NCBI GenBank assembly: GCA_023053685.1
Contig: JALIGW010000157.1
Coordinates: forward strand, 62,001-126,000
Length of the DNA stretch: 64,000 nt
Reading direction: 5' to 3'
Origin: Diadophis punctatus similis
Lineage: Eukaryota > Chordata > Lepidosauria > Squamata > Dipsadidae
The translations under genes were made by a program, and so were the position numbers. Every line of letters starts with the position of its first letter. Positions within the stretch are counted from its first letter, which is position 1. Below are positions 25,329 through 37,757 of the stretch, one piece after another. Under the pieces are notes generated by a model. The model made no database searches. It had not been told where the DNA came from and saw only the letters and a program-made list of their open reading frames with translations.

Positions 25329-26822
25329 AAAAATTGAGCGAGAATTCAGCTTTCCAGCCCGTGGGGAACAGGAATATGTGTTTCTTTTTCATTTCTGAGG
25401 TGTTTGTCAAAAGTGATGTTTTTGGGCTGAATTGAGAAATAAGGCGAATGCTGTGTTAGACCTTGGGCTAGCTCTTCAGGGAAGGCTTGGAATCGAAAAT
25501 CAAGCGAGAATTCGGCTTTCCAGCCCGTGGAGAACAGGAATATGTGTTTCTTTTTCATTTCTGAGGTGTTTGTCAAAAGTGATGTTTTTGGGCTGAATTG
25601 AATCCTAAGGCGAATGCTGTGTTAGACTTTGGGCTAGCTTTTCAGTGTAGGCTCGGAATCAAAAATCAAGCGAGAATTCAGCTTTCCAGCCTGTGGGGAA
25701 CAGGAATATGTGTTTCATTTTCATTTCTGAGGTGTTTGTCAAAAGTGATGTTTTTGGGCTGAATTGAGAAATAAGGCGAATGCTGTGTTAGACCTTGGGC
25801 TAGCTCTTCAGGGAAAGGTCGGAATCAAAAATTGAGCGAGAATTCGGCTTTCCAGCCCGTGGGGAACAGGAATATGTGTTTCATTTTCATTTCTGAGGTG
25901 TTTGTCAAAAGTGATGTTTTTGGGCCGAATTGAGAAATAAGGCAAATGCTGTGTTAGACCTTGGGCTAGCTCTTCAGGGAAAGGTCGGAATCAAAAATTG
26001 AGCGAGAATTCGGCTTTCCAGCCCATGGGGAACAGGAATATGTGTTTCTTTTTCATTTCTGAGGTGTTTGTCAAAAGTGATGTTTTTGGGCTGAATTGAA
26101 TCCTAAGGCGAATGCTGTGTTAGACTTTGGGCTAGGTTTTCAGGGTAGGCTCGGAATCAAAAATCAAGCGAGAATTCAGCTTTCCAGCCTGTGGGGAACA
26201 GGAATATGTGTTTCATTTTCATTTCTGAGGTGTTTGTCAAAAGTGATGTTTTTGGGCTGAATTGAGAAATAAGGCGAATGCTGTGTTAGACCTTGGGCTA
26301 GCTCTTCAGGGAAAGGTTGGAATCAAAAATTGAGCGAGAATTCAGCTTTCCAGCCCGTGGGGAACAGGAATATGTGTTTCTTTTTCATTTCTGAGGTGTT
26401 TGTCAAAAGTGATGTTTTTGGGCTGAATTGAGAAATAAGGCGAATGCTGTGTTAGACCTTGGGCTAGCTCTTCAGGGAAGGCTTGGAATCGAAAATCAAG
26501 CGAGAATTCGGCTTTCCAGCCCGTGGGGAACAGGAATATGTGTTTCTTTTTCATTTCTGAGGTGTTTGTCAAAAGTGATGTTTTTGGGCTGAATTGAATC
26601 CTAAGGCGAATGCTGTGTTAGACTTTGGGCTAGCTTTTCAGGGTAGGCTCGGAATCAAAAATCAAGCGAGAATTCAGCTTTCCAGCCTGTGGGGAACAGG
26701 AATATGTGTTTCATTTTCATTTCTGAGGTGTTTGTCAAAAGTGATGTTTTTGGGCTGAATTGAGAAATAAGGCGAATGCTGTGTTAGACCTTGGGCTAGC
26801 TCTTCAGGGAAAGGTCGGAATC
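25329..26822. repeat. Third, internally deleted copy of the 8,446-bp unit
   Basis: 25,329 to about 25,746 continues the 8,446-bp periodicity. From 25,827 to about 26,822 the sequence instead matches 19,871-20,866 at offset 5,956. It shares GGCCGAATTG with GGCAAATG, GCTAGGTTTTCAGG and AAAGGTTGG. The difference, 2,490 bp, is exactly 15 monomers, so 15 units were removed in phase. At 26,823 the sequence jumps again to an E-156 monomer resembling 21.2 or 22.5 kb. This is the transition from the older unit to the 9-mer HOR that dominates the rest. Confidence 0.78.
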
Positions 26823-27808
26823 AAAAATCAAGCGAGAATTCGGCTTTCCAGCCTGTGCGGAACACGAATATGTGTTTCATTTTCATTTCTGAGGTGTTTG
26901 TCAAAAGTCATGTTTTTTGGCTGAATTGAGAATGCTGTGTTAGACCTTGGGCTAGCTCTTCAGGGAAAGGTCGGAATCAAAAAATGAGCGAGAATTCGGC
27001 TTTCCAGCCCATGGGGAACCGGAATATGTGTTTCTTTTTCATTTCTGAGGTGTTTGTCAAAAGTGATGTTTTTGGGCTGAATTGAGAAATAAGGCGAATG
27101 CTGTGTTAGACCTTGCGCTAGCTCTTCAGGGAAAGGTCAGAATCAATAATCAAGCGAGAATTCAGCTTTCCAGCCCATGGGGAACAGGAATATGTGTTTC
27201 TTTTTCATTTCTGAGGTGTTTGTCAATAGTGATGTTTTTGGGCTGAATTGAATCCTAAGGCGAATGCTGTGTTAGACTTTGGGCTAGCTTTTCAGGGTAG
27301 GCTCGGAATCAAAAATCAAGCGAGAATTCAGCTTTCCAGCCCATGGGGAACAGGAATATGTGTTTCTTTTTCATTTCTGAGGTGTTTTGTCAAAAGTGAT
27401 GTTTTTGGGCCGAATTGAGAAATAAGGCAAATGCTGTGTTAGACCTTGGGCTAGCTCTTCAGGGAAAGGTCGGAATCAAAAATTGAGCGAGAATTCGGCT
27501 TTCCAGCCCATGGGGAACAGGAATATGTGTTTCTTTTTCATTTCTGAGGTGTTTGTCAAAAGTGATGTTTTTGGGCTGAATTGAATCCTAAGGCGAATGC
27601 TGTGTTAGACTTTGGGCTAGGTTTTCAGGGTAGGCTCGGAATCAAAAATCAAGCGAGAATTCAGCTTTCCAGCCTGTGGGGAACAGGAATATGTGTTTCA
27701 TTTTCATTTCTGAGGTGTTTGTCAAAAGTGATGTTTTTGGGCTGAATTGAGAAATAAGGCGAATGCTGTGTTAGACCTTGGGCTAGCTCTTCAGGGAAGG
27801 TTGGAATC

Positions 27809-29289
27809 AAAAATTGAGCGAGAATTCAGCTTTCCAGCCCGTGGGGAACAGGATATGTGTTTCTTTTTCATTTCTGAGGTGTTTGTCAAAAGTGATGTTT
27901 TTGGGCTGAATTGAGAAATAAGGCGAATGCTGTGTTAGACCTTGGGCTAGCTCTTCAGGGAAGGCTTGGAATCGAAAATCAAGCGAGAATTCGGCTTTCC
28001 AGCCCGTGGGGAACAGGAATATGTGTTTCTTTTTCATTTCTGAGGTGTTTGTCAAAAGTGATGTTTTTGGGCTGAATTGAATCCTAAGGCGAATGCTGTG
28101 TTAGACTTTGGGCTAGCTTTTCAGGGTAGGCTCGGAATCAAAATCAAGCGAGAATTCAGCTTTCCAGCCTGTGGGGAACAGGAATATGTGTTTCATTTTC
28201 ATTTCTGAGGTGTTTGTCAAAAGTGATGTTTTTGGGCTGAATTGAGAAATAAGGCGAATGCTGTGTTAGACCTTGGGCTAGCTCTTCAGGGAAAGGTCGG
28301 AATCAAAAATTGAGCGAGAATTCGGCTTTCCAGCCCGTGGGGAACAGGAATATGTGTTTCTTTTTCATTTCTGAGGTGTTTGCCAAAAGTGATGTTTTTG
28401 GGCTGAATTGAGAAATAAGGCGAATGCTGTGTTAGACCTTGGGCTAGGTCTTCAGGGAAAGGTCGGAATCAAAAATCAAGCGAGAATTCGGCTTTCCAGC
28501 CTGTGGGGAACAGGAATATGTGTTTCTTTTTCATTTCTGAGGTGTTTGTCAAAAGTGATGTTTTTGGGCTGAATTGAGAAATAAGGCGAATGCTGTGTTA
28601 GACCTTGGGCTAGCTCTTCAGGGAAAGGTCGGAATCAAAATCAAGCGAGAATTCGGCTTTCCAGCCTGTGCGGAACACGAATATGTGTTTCATTTTCATT
28701 TCTGAGGTGTTTGTCAAAAGTCATGTTTTTGGCTGAATTGAGAATGCCTGTGTTAGACCTTGGGCTAGCTCTTCAGGGAAAGGTCGGAATCAAAAAATGA
28801 GCGAGAATTTGGCTTTCCAGCCCGTGGGGAACAGGAATATGTGTTTCTTTTTCATTTCTGAGGTGTTTGTCAAAAGTGATGTTTTTGGGCTGAATTGAGA
28901 AATAAGGCGAATGCTGTGTTAGACCTTGCGCTAGCTCTTCAGGGAAAGGTCAGAATCAATAATCAAGCGAGAATTCAGCTTTCCAGCCCATGGGGAACAG
29001 GAATATGTGTTTCTTTTTCATTTCTGAGGTGTTTGTCAATAGTGATGTTTTTGGGCTGAATTGAATCCTAAGGCGAATGCTGTGTTAGACTTTGGGCTAG
29101 CTTTTCAGGGTAGGCTCGGAATCAAAAATCAAGCGAGAATTCAGCTTTCCAGCCTGTGGGGAACAGGAATATGTGTTTCATTTTCATTTCTGAGGTGTTT
29201 GTCAAAAGTGATGTTTTTGGGCTGAATTGAGAAATAAGGCGAATGCTGTGTTAGACCTTGGGCTAGCTCTTCAGGGAAAGGTCGGAATC
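27809..29289. repeat. 9-mer HOR B-C-A-F-G-E-H-P-A, indel-rich copy
   Basis: Nine monomers in canonical HOR order. Length is 1,481 rather than 1,484 bp because of net -3 single-base indels. Monomer starts: 27809, 27974, 28140, 28305, 28471, 28637, 28792, 28958, 29124. Indels lie in A or T runs or at GGAATATG (27,853), with one extra C at 28,747. An extra T (27,384-27,387) and a missing A (about 27,797) lie just upstream. This clustering, absent from sister copies, suggests unpolished consensus sequence. Confidence 0.85.
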
Positions 29290-30119
29290 AAAAATTGAGC
29301 GAGAATTCAGCTTTCCAGCCCGTGGGGAACAGGAATATGTGTTTCTTTTTCATTTCTGAGGTGTTTGTCAAAAGTGATGTTTTTGGGCTGAATTGAGAAA
29401 TAAGGCGAATGCTGTGTTAGACCTTGGGCTAGCTCTTCAGGGAAGGCTTGGAATCGAAAATCAAGCGAGAATTCGGCTTTCCAGCCCGTGGGGAACAGGA
29501 ATATGTGTTTCTTTTTCATTTCTGAGGTGTTTGTCAAAAGTGATGTTTTTGGGCTGAATTGAATCCTAAGGCGAATGCTGTGTTAGACTTTGGGCTAGCT
29601 TTTCAGGGTAGGCTCGGAATCAAAAATCAAGCGAGAATTCAGCTTTCCAGCCCATGGGGAACAGGAATATGTGTTTCTTTTTCATTTCTGAGGTGTTTGT
29701 CAAAAGTGATGTTTTTGGGCCGAATTGAGAAATAAGGCAAATGCTGTGTTAGACCTTGGGCTAGCTCTTCAGGGAAAGGTCGGAATCAAAAATTGAGCGA
29801 GAATTCGGCTTTCCAGCCCATGGGGAACAGGAATATGTGTTTCTTTTTCATTTCTGAGGTGTTTGTCAAAAGTGATGTTTTTGGGCTGAATTGAATCCTA
29901 AGGCGAATGCTGTGTTAGACTTTGGGCTAGGTTTTCAGGGTAGGCTCGGAATCAAAAATCAAGCGAGAATTCAGCTTTCCAGCCTGTGGGGAACAGGAAT
30001 ATGTGTTTCATTTTCATTTCTGAGGTGTTTGTCAAAAGTGATGTTTTTGGGCTGAATTGAGAAATAAGGCGAATGCTGTGTTAGACCTTGGGCTAGCTCT
30101 TCAGGGAAAGGTTGGAATC
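29290..30119. repeat. 5-monomer contracted HOR
   Basis: Five monomers (830 bp): B, C, a CCCATGG unit with GGCCGAATTG and GGCAAATG, a CCCATGG/GAATCC unit with GCTAGGTTTTC, and A. It repeats the arrangement at 26,325-27,808 minus the E-H-P section, so it is a short HOR form produced by in-phase deletion or exchange. Confidence 0.75.
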
Positions 30120-31603
30120 AAAAATTGAGCGAGAATTCAGCTTTCCAGCCCGTGGGGAACAGGAATATGTGTTTCTTTTTCATTTCTGAGGTGTTTGTCA
30201 AAAGTGATGTTTTTGGGCTGAATTGAGAAATAAGGCGAATGCTGTGTTAGACCTTGGGCTAGCTCTTCAGGGAAGGCTTGGAATCGAAAATCAAGCGAGA
30301 ATTCGGCTTTCCAGCCCGTGGGGAACAGGAATATGTGTTTCTTTTTCATTTCTGAGGTGTTTGTCAAAAGTGATGTTTTTGGGCTGAATTGAATCCTAAG
30401 GCGAATGCTGTGTTAGACTTTGGGCTAGCTTTTCAGGGTAGGCTCGGAATCAAAAATCAAGCGAGAATTCAGCTTTCCAGCCTGTGGGGAACAGGAATAT
30501 GTGTTTCATTTTCATTTCTGAGGTGTTTGTCAAAAGTGATGTTTTTGGGCTGAATTGAGAAATAAGGCGAATGCTGTGTTAGACCTTGGGCTAGCTCTTC
30601 AGGGAAAGGTCGGAATCAAAAATTGAGCGAGAATTCGGCTTTCCAGCCCGTGGGGAACAGGAATATGTGTTTCTTTTTCATTTCTGAGGTGTTTGCCAAA
30701 AGTGATGTTTTTGGGCTGAATTGAGAAATAAGGCGAATGCTGTGTTAGACCTTGGGCTAGGTCTTCAGGGAAAGGTCGGAATCAAAAATCAAGCGAGAAT
30801 TCGGCTTTCCAGCCTGTGGGGAACAGGAATATGTGTTTCTTTTTCATTTCTGAGGTGTTTGTCAAAAGTGATGTTTTTGGGCTGAATTGAGAAATAAGGC
30901 GAATGCTGTGTTAGACCTTGGGCTAGCTCTTCAGGGAAAGGTCGGAATCAAAAATCAAGCGAGAATTCGGCTTTCCAGCCTGTGTGGAACACGAATATGT
31001 GTTTCATTTTCATTTCTGAGGTGTTTGTCAAAAGTCATGTTTTTTGGCTGAATTGAGAATGCTGTGTTAGACCTTGGGCTAGCTCTTCAGGGAAAGGTCG
31101 GAATCAAAAAATGAGCGAGAATTCGGCTTTCCAGCCCGTGGGGAACAGGAATATGTGTTTCTTTTTCATTTCTGAGGTGTTTGTCAAAAGTGATGTTTTT
31201 GGGCTGAATTGAGAAATAAGGCGAATGCTGTGTTAGACCTTGCGCTAGCTCTTCAGGGAAAGGTCAGAATCAATAATCAAGCGAGAATTCAGCTTTCCAG
31301 CCCATGGGGAACAGGAATATGTGTTTCTTTTTCATTTCTGAGGTGTTTGTCAATAGTGATGTTTTTGGGCTGAATTGAATCCTAAGGCGAATGCTGTGTT
31401 AGACTTTGGGCTAGCTTTTCAGGGTAGGCTCGGAATCAAAAATCAAGCGAGAATTCAGCTTTCCAGCCTGTGGGGAACAGGAATATGTGTTTCATTTTCA
31501 TTTCTGAGGTGTTTGTCAAAAGTGATGTTTTTGGGCTGAATTGAGAAATAAGGCGAATGCTGTGTTAGACCTTGGGCTAGCTCTTCAGGGAAAGGTCGGA
31601 ATC
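30120..31603. repeat. 9-mer HOR, reference copy (1,484 bp)
   Basis: Cleanest copy of the canonical HOR. Starts: B 30120, C 30286, A 30452, F 30618, G 30784, E 30950 (156 bp), H 31106, P 31272, A 31438. F has TTTGCCAAAAG and GGCTAGGTCTTC. E has CCTGTGTGGAACACG here (CCTGTGCGG in most other copies). H has the AAAAAATGAG head and the CCTTGCGC/GGTCAGAATC tail. P has CCCATGG, GTCAATAG and the GAATCC tail. Other 9-mer copies: 27,809-29,289, 37,679-39,162 (chimeric first monomer) and 44,249-45,732. Confidence 0.88.
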
Positions 31604-34600
31604 AAAAATTGAGCGAGAATTCAGCTTTCCAGCCCGTGGGGAACAGGAATATGTGTTTCTTTTTCATTTCTGAGGTGTTTGTCAAAAGTGATGTTTTTGG
31701 GCTGAATTGAGAAATAAGGCGAATGCTGTGTTAGACCTTGGGCTAGCTCTTCAGGGAAGGCTTGGAATCGAAAATCAAGCGAGAATTCGGCTTTCCAGCC
31801 CGTGGGGAACAGGAATATGTGTTTCTTTTTCATTTCTGAGGTGTTTGTCAAAAGTGATGTTTTTGGGCTGAATTGAATCCTAAGGCGAATGCTGTGTTAG
31901 ACTTTTGGCTAGCTTTTCAGGGTAGGCTCGGAATCAAAAATCAAGCGAGAATTCAGCTTTCCAGCCTGTGGGGAACAGGAATATGTGTTTCATTTTCATT
32001 TCTGAGGTGTTTGTCAAAAGTCATTTTTTTTGGCTGAATTGAGAAATAAGGCGAATGCTGTGTTAGACCTTGGGCTAGCTCTTCAGGGAAAGGTCGGAAT
32101 CAAAAATTGAGCAAGAATTCGGCTTTCCAGCCCGTGGGGAACAGGAATATGTGTTTCATTTTCATTTCTGAGGTGTTTGTCAAAAGTGATGTTTTTGGGC
32201 CGAATTGAGAAATAAGGCGAATGCTGTGTTAGACCTTGGGCTAGCTCTTCAGGGAAAGGTCGGAATCAAAAATTGAGCGAGAATTCGGCTTTCCAGCCCA
32301 TGGGGAACAGGAATATGTGTTTCTTTTTCATTTCTGAGGTGTTTGTCAAAAGTGATGTTTTTGGGCTGAATTGAATCCTAAGGCGAATGCTGTGTTAGAC
32401 TTTGGGCTAGCTTTTCAGGGTAGGCTCGGAATCAAAAATCAAGCGAGAATTCAGCTTTCCAGCCTGTGGGGAACAGGAATATGTGTTTCATTTTCATTTC
32501 TGAGGTGTTTGTCAAAAGTGATGTTTTTGGGCTGAATTGAGAAATAAGGCGAATGCTGTGTTAGACCTTGGGCTAGCTCTTCAGGGAAAGGTCGGAATCA
32601 AAAATTGAGCGAGAATTCGGCTTTCCAGCCCGTGGGGAACAGGAATATGTGTTTCTTTTTCATTTCTGAGGTGTTTGCCAAAAGTGATGTTTTTGGGCTG
32701 AATTGAGAAATAAGGCGAATGCTGTGTTAGACCTTGGGCTAGGTCTTCAGGGAAAGGTCGGAATCAAAAATCAAGCGAGAATTCGGCTTTCCAGCCTGTG
32801 GGGAACAGGAATATGTGTTTCTTTTTCATTTCTGAGGTGTTTGTCAAAAGTGATGTTTTTGGGCTGAATTGAGAAATAAGGCGAATGCTGTGTTAGACCT
32901 TGGGCTAGCTCTTCAGGGAAAGGTCGGAATCAAAAATCAAGCGAGAATTCGGCTTTCCAGCCTGTGCGGAACACGAATATGTGTTTCATTTTCATTTCTG
33001 AGGTGTTTGTCAAAAGTCATGTTTTTTGGCTGAATTGAGAATGCTGTGTTAGACCTTGGGCTAGCTCTTCAGGGAAAGGTCGGAATCAAAAAATGAGCGA
33101 GAATTCGGCTTTCCAGCCCGTGGGGAACAGGAATATGTGTTTCTTTTTCATTTCTGAGGTGTTTGTCAAAAGTCATGTTTTTTGGCTGAATTGAGAATGC
33201 TGTGTTAGACCTTGGGCTAGCTCTTCAGGGAAAGGTCGGAATCAAAAATTGAGCGAGAATTCGGCTTTCCAGCCCGTGGGGAACAGGAATATGTGTTTCT
33301 TTTTCATTTCTGAGGTGTTTGTCAAAAGTGATGTTTTTGGGCTGAATTGAGAAATAAGGCGAATGCTGTGTTAGACCTTGCGCTAGCTCTTCAGGGAAAG
33401 GTCAGAATCAATAATCAAGCGAGAATTCGGCTTTCCAGCCCATGGGGAACAGGAATATGTGTTTCTTTTTCATTTCTGAGGTGTTTGTCAATAGTGATGT
33501 TTTTGGGCTGAATTGAATCCTAAGGCGAATGCTGTGTTAGACTTTGGGCTAGCTTTTCAGGGTAGGCTCGGAATCAAAAATCAAGCGAGAATTCAGCTTT
33601 CCAGCCTGTGGGGAACAGGAATATGTGTTTCATTTTCATTTCTGAGGTGTTTGTCAAAAGTGATGTTTTTGGGCTGAATTGAGAAATAAGGCGAATGCTG
33701 TGTTAGACCTTGGGCTAGCTCTTCAGGGAAAGGTCGGAATCAAAAATTGAGCGAGAATTCAGCTTTCCAGCCCGTGGGGAACAGGAATATGTGTTTCTTT
33801 TTCATTTCTGAGGTGTTTGTCAAAAGTGATGTTTTTGGGCTGAATTGAGAAATAAGGCGAATGCTGTGTTAGACCTTGGGCTAGCTCTTCAGGGAAGGCT
33901 TGGAATCGAAAATCAAGCGAGAATTCGGCTTTCCAGCCCGTGGGGAACAGGAATATGTGTTTCTTTTTCATTTCTGAGGTGTTTGTCAAAAGTGATGTTT
34001 TTGGGCTGAATTGAATCCTAAGGCGAATGCTGTGTTAGACTTTGGGCTAGCTTTTCAGGGTAGGCTCGGAATCAAAAATCAAGCGAGAATTCAGCTTTCC
34101 AGCCTGTGGGGAACAGGAATATGTGTTTCATTTTCATTTCTGAGGTGTTTGTCAAAAGTGATGTTTTTGGGCTGAATTGAGAAATAAGGCGACTGCTGTG
34201 TTAGATCTTGGGCTAGCTCTTCAGGGAAAGGTCGGAATCAAAAATTGAGCGAGAATTCGGCTTTCCAGCCCGTGGGGAACAGGAATATGTGTTTCTTTTT
34301 CATTTCTGAGGTGTTTGCCAAAAGTGATGTTTTTGGGCTGAATTGAGAAATAAGGCGAATGCTGTGTTAGACCTTGGGCTAGCTCTTCAGGGAAAGGTCG
34401 GAATCAAAAATTGAGCGAGAATTCGGCTTTCCAGCCCATGGGGAACAGGAATATGTGTTTCTTTTTCATTTCTGAGGTGTTTGCCAAAAGTGATGTTTTT
34501 GGGCTGAATTGAGAAATAAGGCGAATGCTGTGTTAGACCTTGGGCTAGGTCTTCAGGGAAAGGTCGGAATCAAAAATCAAGCGAGAATTTGGCTTTCCAG

Positions 34601-37600
34601 CCTGTGGGGAACAGGAATATGTGTTTCTTTTTCATTTCTGAGGTGTTTGTCAAAAGTGATGTTTTTGGGCTGAATTGAGAAATAAGGCGAATGCTGTGTT
34701 AGACCTTGGGCTAGCTCTTCAGGGAAAGGTCGGAATCAAAAATCAAGCGAGAATTCGGCTTTCCAGCCTGTGCGGAACACGAATATGTGTTTCATTTTCA
34801 TTTCTGAGGTGTTTGTCAAAAGTCATGTTTTTTGGCTGAATTGAGAATGCTGTGTTAGACCTTGGGCTAGCTCTTCAGGGAAAGGTCGGAATCAAAAATT
34901 GAGCGAGAATTCGGCTTTCCAGCCCGTGGGGAACAGGAATATGTGTTTCTTTTTCATTTCTGAGGTGTTTGTCAAAAGTCATGTTTTTTGGCTGAATTGA
35001 GAATGCTGTGTTAGACCTTGGGCTAGCTCTTCAGGGAAAGGTCGGAATCAAAAATTGAGCGAGAATTCGGCTTTCCAGCCCGTGGGGAACAGGAATATGT
35101 GTTTCTTTTTCATTTCTGAGGTGTTTGTCAAAAGTGATGTTTTGGGGCTGAATTGAGAAATAAGGCGAATGCTGTGTTAGACCTTGCGCTAGCTCTTCAG
35201 GGAAAGGTCAGAATCAATAATCAAGCGAGAATTCGGCTTTCCAGCCCATGGGGAACAGGAATATGTGTTTCTTTTTCATTTCTGAGGTGTTTGTCAATAG
35301 TGATGTTTTTGGGCTGAATTGAATCCTAAGGCGAATGCTGTGTTAGACTTTGGGCTAGCTTTTCAGGGTAGGCTCGGAATCAAAAATCAAGCGAGAATTC
35401 AGCTTTCCAGCCTGTGGGGAACAGGAATATGTGTTTCATTTTCATTTCTGAGGTGTTTGTCAAAAGTGATGTTTTTGGGCTGAATTGAGAAATAAGGCGA
35501 ATGCTGTGTTAGACCTTGGGCTAGCTCTTCAGGGAAAGGTCGGAATCAAAAATTGAGCGAGAATTCGGCTTTCCAGCCCATGGGGAACAGGAATATGTGT
35601 TTCTTTTTCATTTCTGAGGTGTTTGCCAAAAGTGATGTTTTTTGGGCTGAATTGAGAAATAAGGCGAATGCTGTGTTAGACCTTGGGCTAGGTCTTCAGG
35701 GAAAGGTCGGAATCAAAAATCAAGCGAGAATTTGGCTTTCCAGCCTGTGGGGAACAGGAATATGTGTTTCTTTTTCATTTCTGAGGTGTTTGTCAAAAGT
35801 GATGTTTTTGGGCTGAATTGAGAAATAAGGCGAATGCTGTGTTAGACCTTGGGCTAGCTCTTCAGGGAAAGGTCGGAATCAAAAATCAAGCGAGAATTCG
35901 GCTTTCCAGCCTGTGCGGAACACGAATTATGTGTTTCATTTTCATTTCTGAGGTGTTTGTCAAAAGTCATGTTTTTTGGCTGAATTGAGAATGCTGTGTT
36001 AGACCTTGGGCTAGCTCTTCAGGGAAAGGTCGGAATCAAAAATTGAGCGAGAATTCGGCTTTCCAGCCCGTGGGGAACAGGAATATGTGTTTCTTTTTCA
36101 TTTCTGAGGTGTTTGTCAAAAGTCATGTTTTTTGGCTGAATTGAGAATGCTGTGTTAGACCTTGGGCTAGCTCTTCAGGGAAAGGTCGGAATCAAAAATT
36201 GAGCGAGAATTCGGCTTTCCAGCCCGTGGGGAACAGGAATATGTGTTTCTTTTTCATTTCTGAGGTGTTTGTCAAAAGTGATGTTTTGGGGCTGAATTGA
36301 GAAATAAGGCGAATGCTGTGTTAGACCTTGCGCTAGCTCTTCAGGGAAAGGTCAGAATCAATAATCAAGCGAGAATTCGGCTTTCCAGCCCATGGGGAAC
36401 AGGAATATGTGTTTCTTTTTCATTTCTGAGGTGTTTGTCAATAGTGATGTTTTTGGGGCTGAATTGAATCCTAAGGCGAATGCTGTGTTAGACTTTGGGC
36501 TAGCTTTTCAGGGTAGGCTCGGAATCAAAAATCAAGCGAGAATTCAGCTTTCCAGCCTGTGGGGAACAGGAATATGTGTTTCATTTTCATTTCTGAGGTG
36601 TTTGTCAAAAGTGATGTTTTTGGGCTGAATTGAGAAATAAGGCGAATGCTGTGTTAGACCTTGGGCTAGCTCTTCAGGGAAAGGTCGGAATCAAAAATTG
36701 AGCGAGAATTCAGCTTTCCAGCCCGTGGGGAACAGGAATATGTGTTTCTTTTTCATTTCTGAGGTGTTTGTCAAAAGTGATGTTTTTGGGCTGAATTGAG
36801 AAATAAGGCGAATGCTGTGTTAGACCTTGGGCTAGCTCTTCAGGGAAGGCTTGGAATCGAAAATCAAGCGAGAATTCGGCTTTCCAGCCCGTGGGGAACA
36901 GGAATATGTGTTTCTTTTTCATTTCTGAGGTGTTTGTCAAAAGTGATGTTTTTGGGCTGAATTGAATCCTAAGGCGAATGCTGTGTTAGACTTTGGGCTA
37001 GCTTTTCAGGGTAGGCTCGGAATCAAAAATCAAGCGAGAATTCAGCTTTCCAGCCTGTGGGGAACAGGAATATGTGTTTCATTTTCATTTCTGAGGTGTT
37101 TGTCAAAAGTGATGTTTTTGGGCTGAATTGAGAAATAAGGCGACTGCTGTGTTAGACCTTGGGCTAGCTCTTCAGGGAAAGGTCGGAATCAAAAATTGAG
37201 CGAGAATTCGGCTTTCCAGCCCGTGGGGAACAGGAATATGTGTTTCTTTTTCATTTCTGAGGTGTTTGCCAAAAGTGATGTTTTTGGGCTGAATTGAGAA
37301 ATAAGGCGAATGCTGTGTTAGACCTTGGGCTAGGTCTTCAGGGAAAGGTCGGAATCAAAAATCAAGCGAGAATTCGGCTTTCCAGCCTGTGGGGAACAGG
37401 AATATGTGTTTCTTTTTCATTTCTGAGGTGTTTGTCAAAAGTGATGTTTTTGGGCTGAATTGAGAAATAAGGCGAATGCTGTGTTAGACCTTGGGCTAGC
37501 TCTTCAGGGAAAGGTCGGAATCAAAAATCAAGCGAGAATTCGGCTTTCCAGCCTGTGCGGAACACGAATATGTGTTTCATTTTCATTTCTGAGGTGTTTG

Positions 37601-37757
37601 TCAAAAGTCATGTTTTTTGGCTGAATTGAGAATGCTGTGTTAGACCTTGGGCTAGCTCTTCAGGGAAAGGTCGGAATCAAAAATTGAGCGAGAATTCGGC
37701 TTTCCAGCCCGTGGGGAACAGGAATATGTGTTTCTTTTTCATTTCTGAGGTGTTTGC
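30199..37757. repeat. 7,556-bp higher-order unit, copy 1 (46 monomers, 7,559 bp here)
   Basis: Forty-six monomers, eight of them 156 bp, recurring at about +7,556. It contains most of the reference 9-mer, a 13-mer (31,604-33,741), an 18-mer (33,742-36,692) and a 6-mer (36,693-37,678). Three extra single bases (T at about 35,640, T at about 35,927, G at about 36,456) make this copy 7,559 bp. Private markers shared with copy 2: GACTTTTGGCTAGC (about 31,900), GTCATTTTTTTTGG (about 32,021), GGCGACTGC with GATCTTGGG (34,190-34,210) and GTTTTGGGGCTG (about 35,141). Confidence 0.87.

Noticed and set aside
35553..35816. Plus-strand open frame of 87 codons, and a similar one at 36,392-36,628
   Set aside because: These exist only because of single-base insertions near 35,640 and 36,456 that shift frame inside the satellite. 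The sister copy 7,556 bp downstream lacks them.
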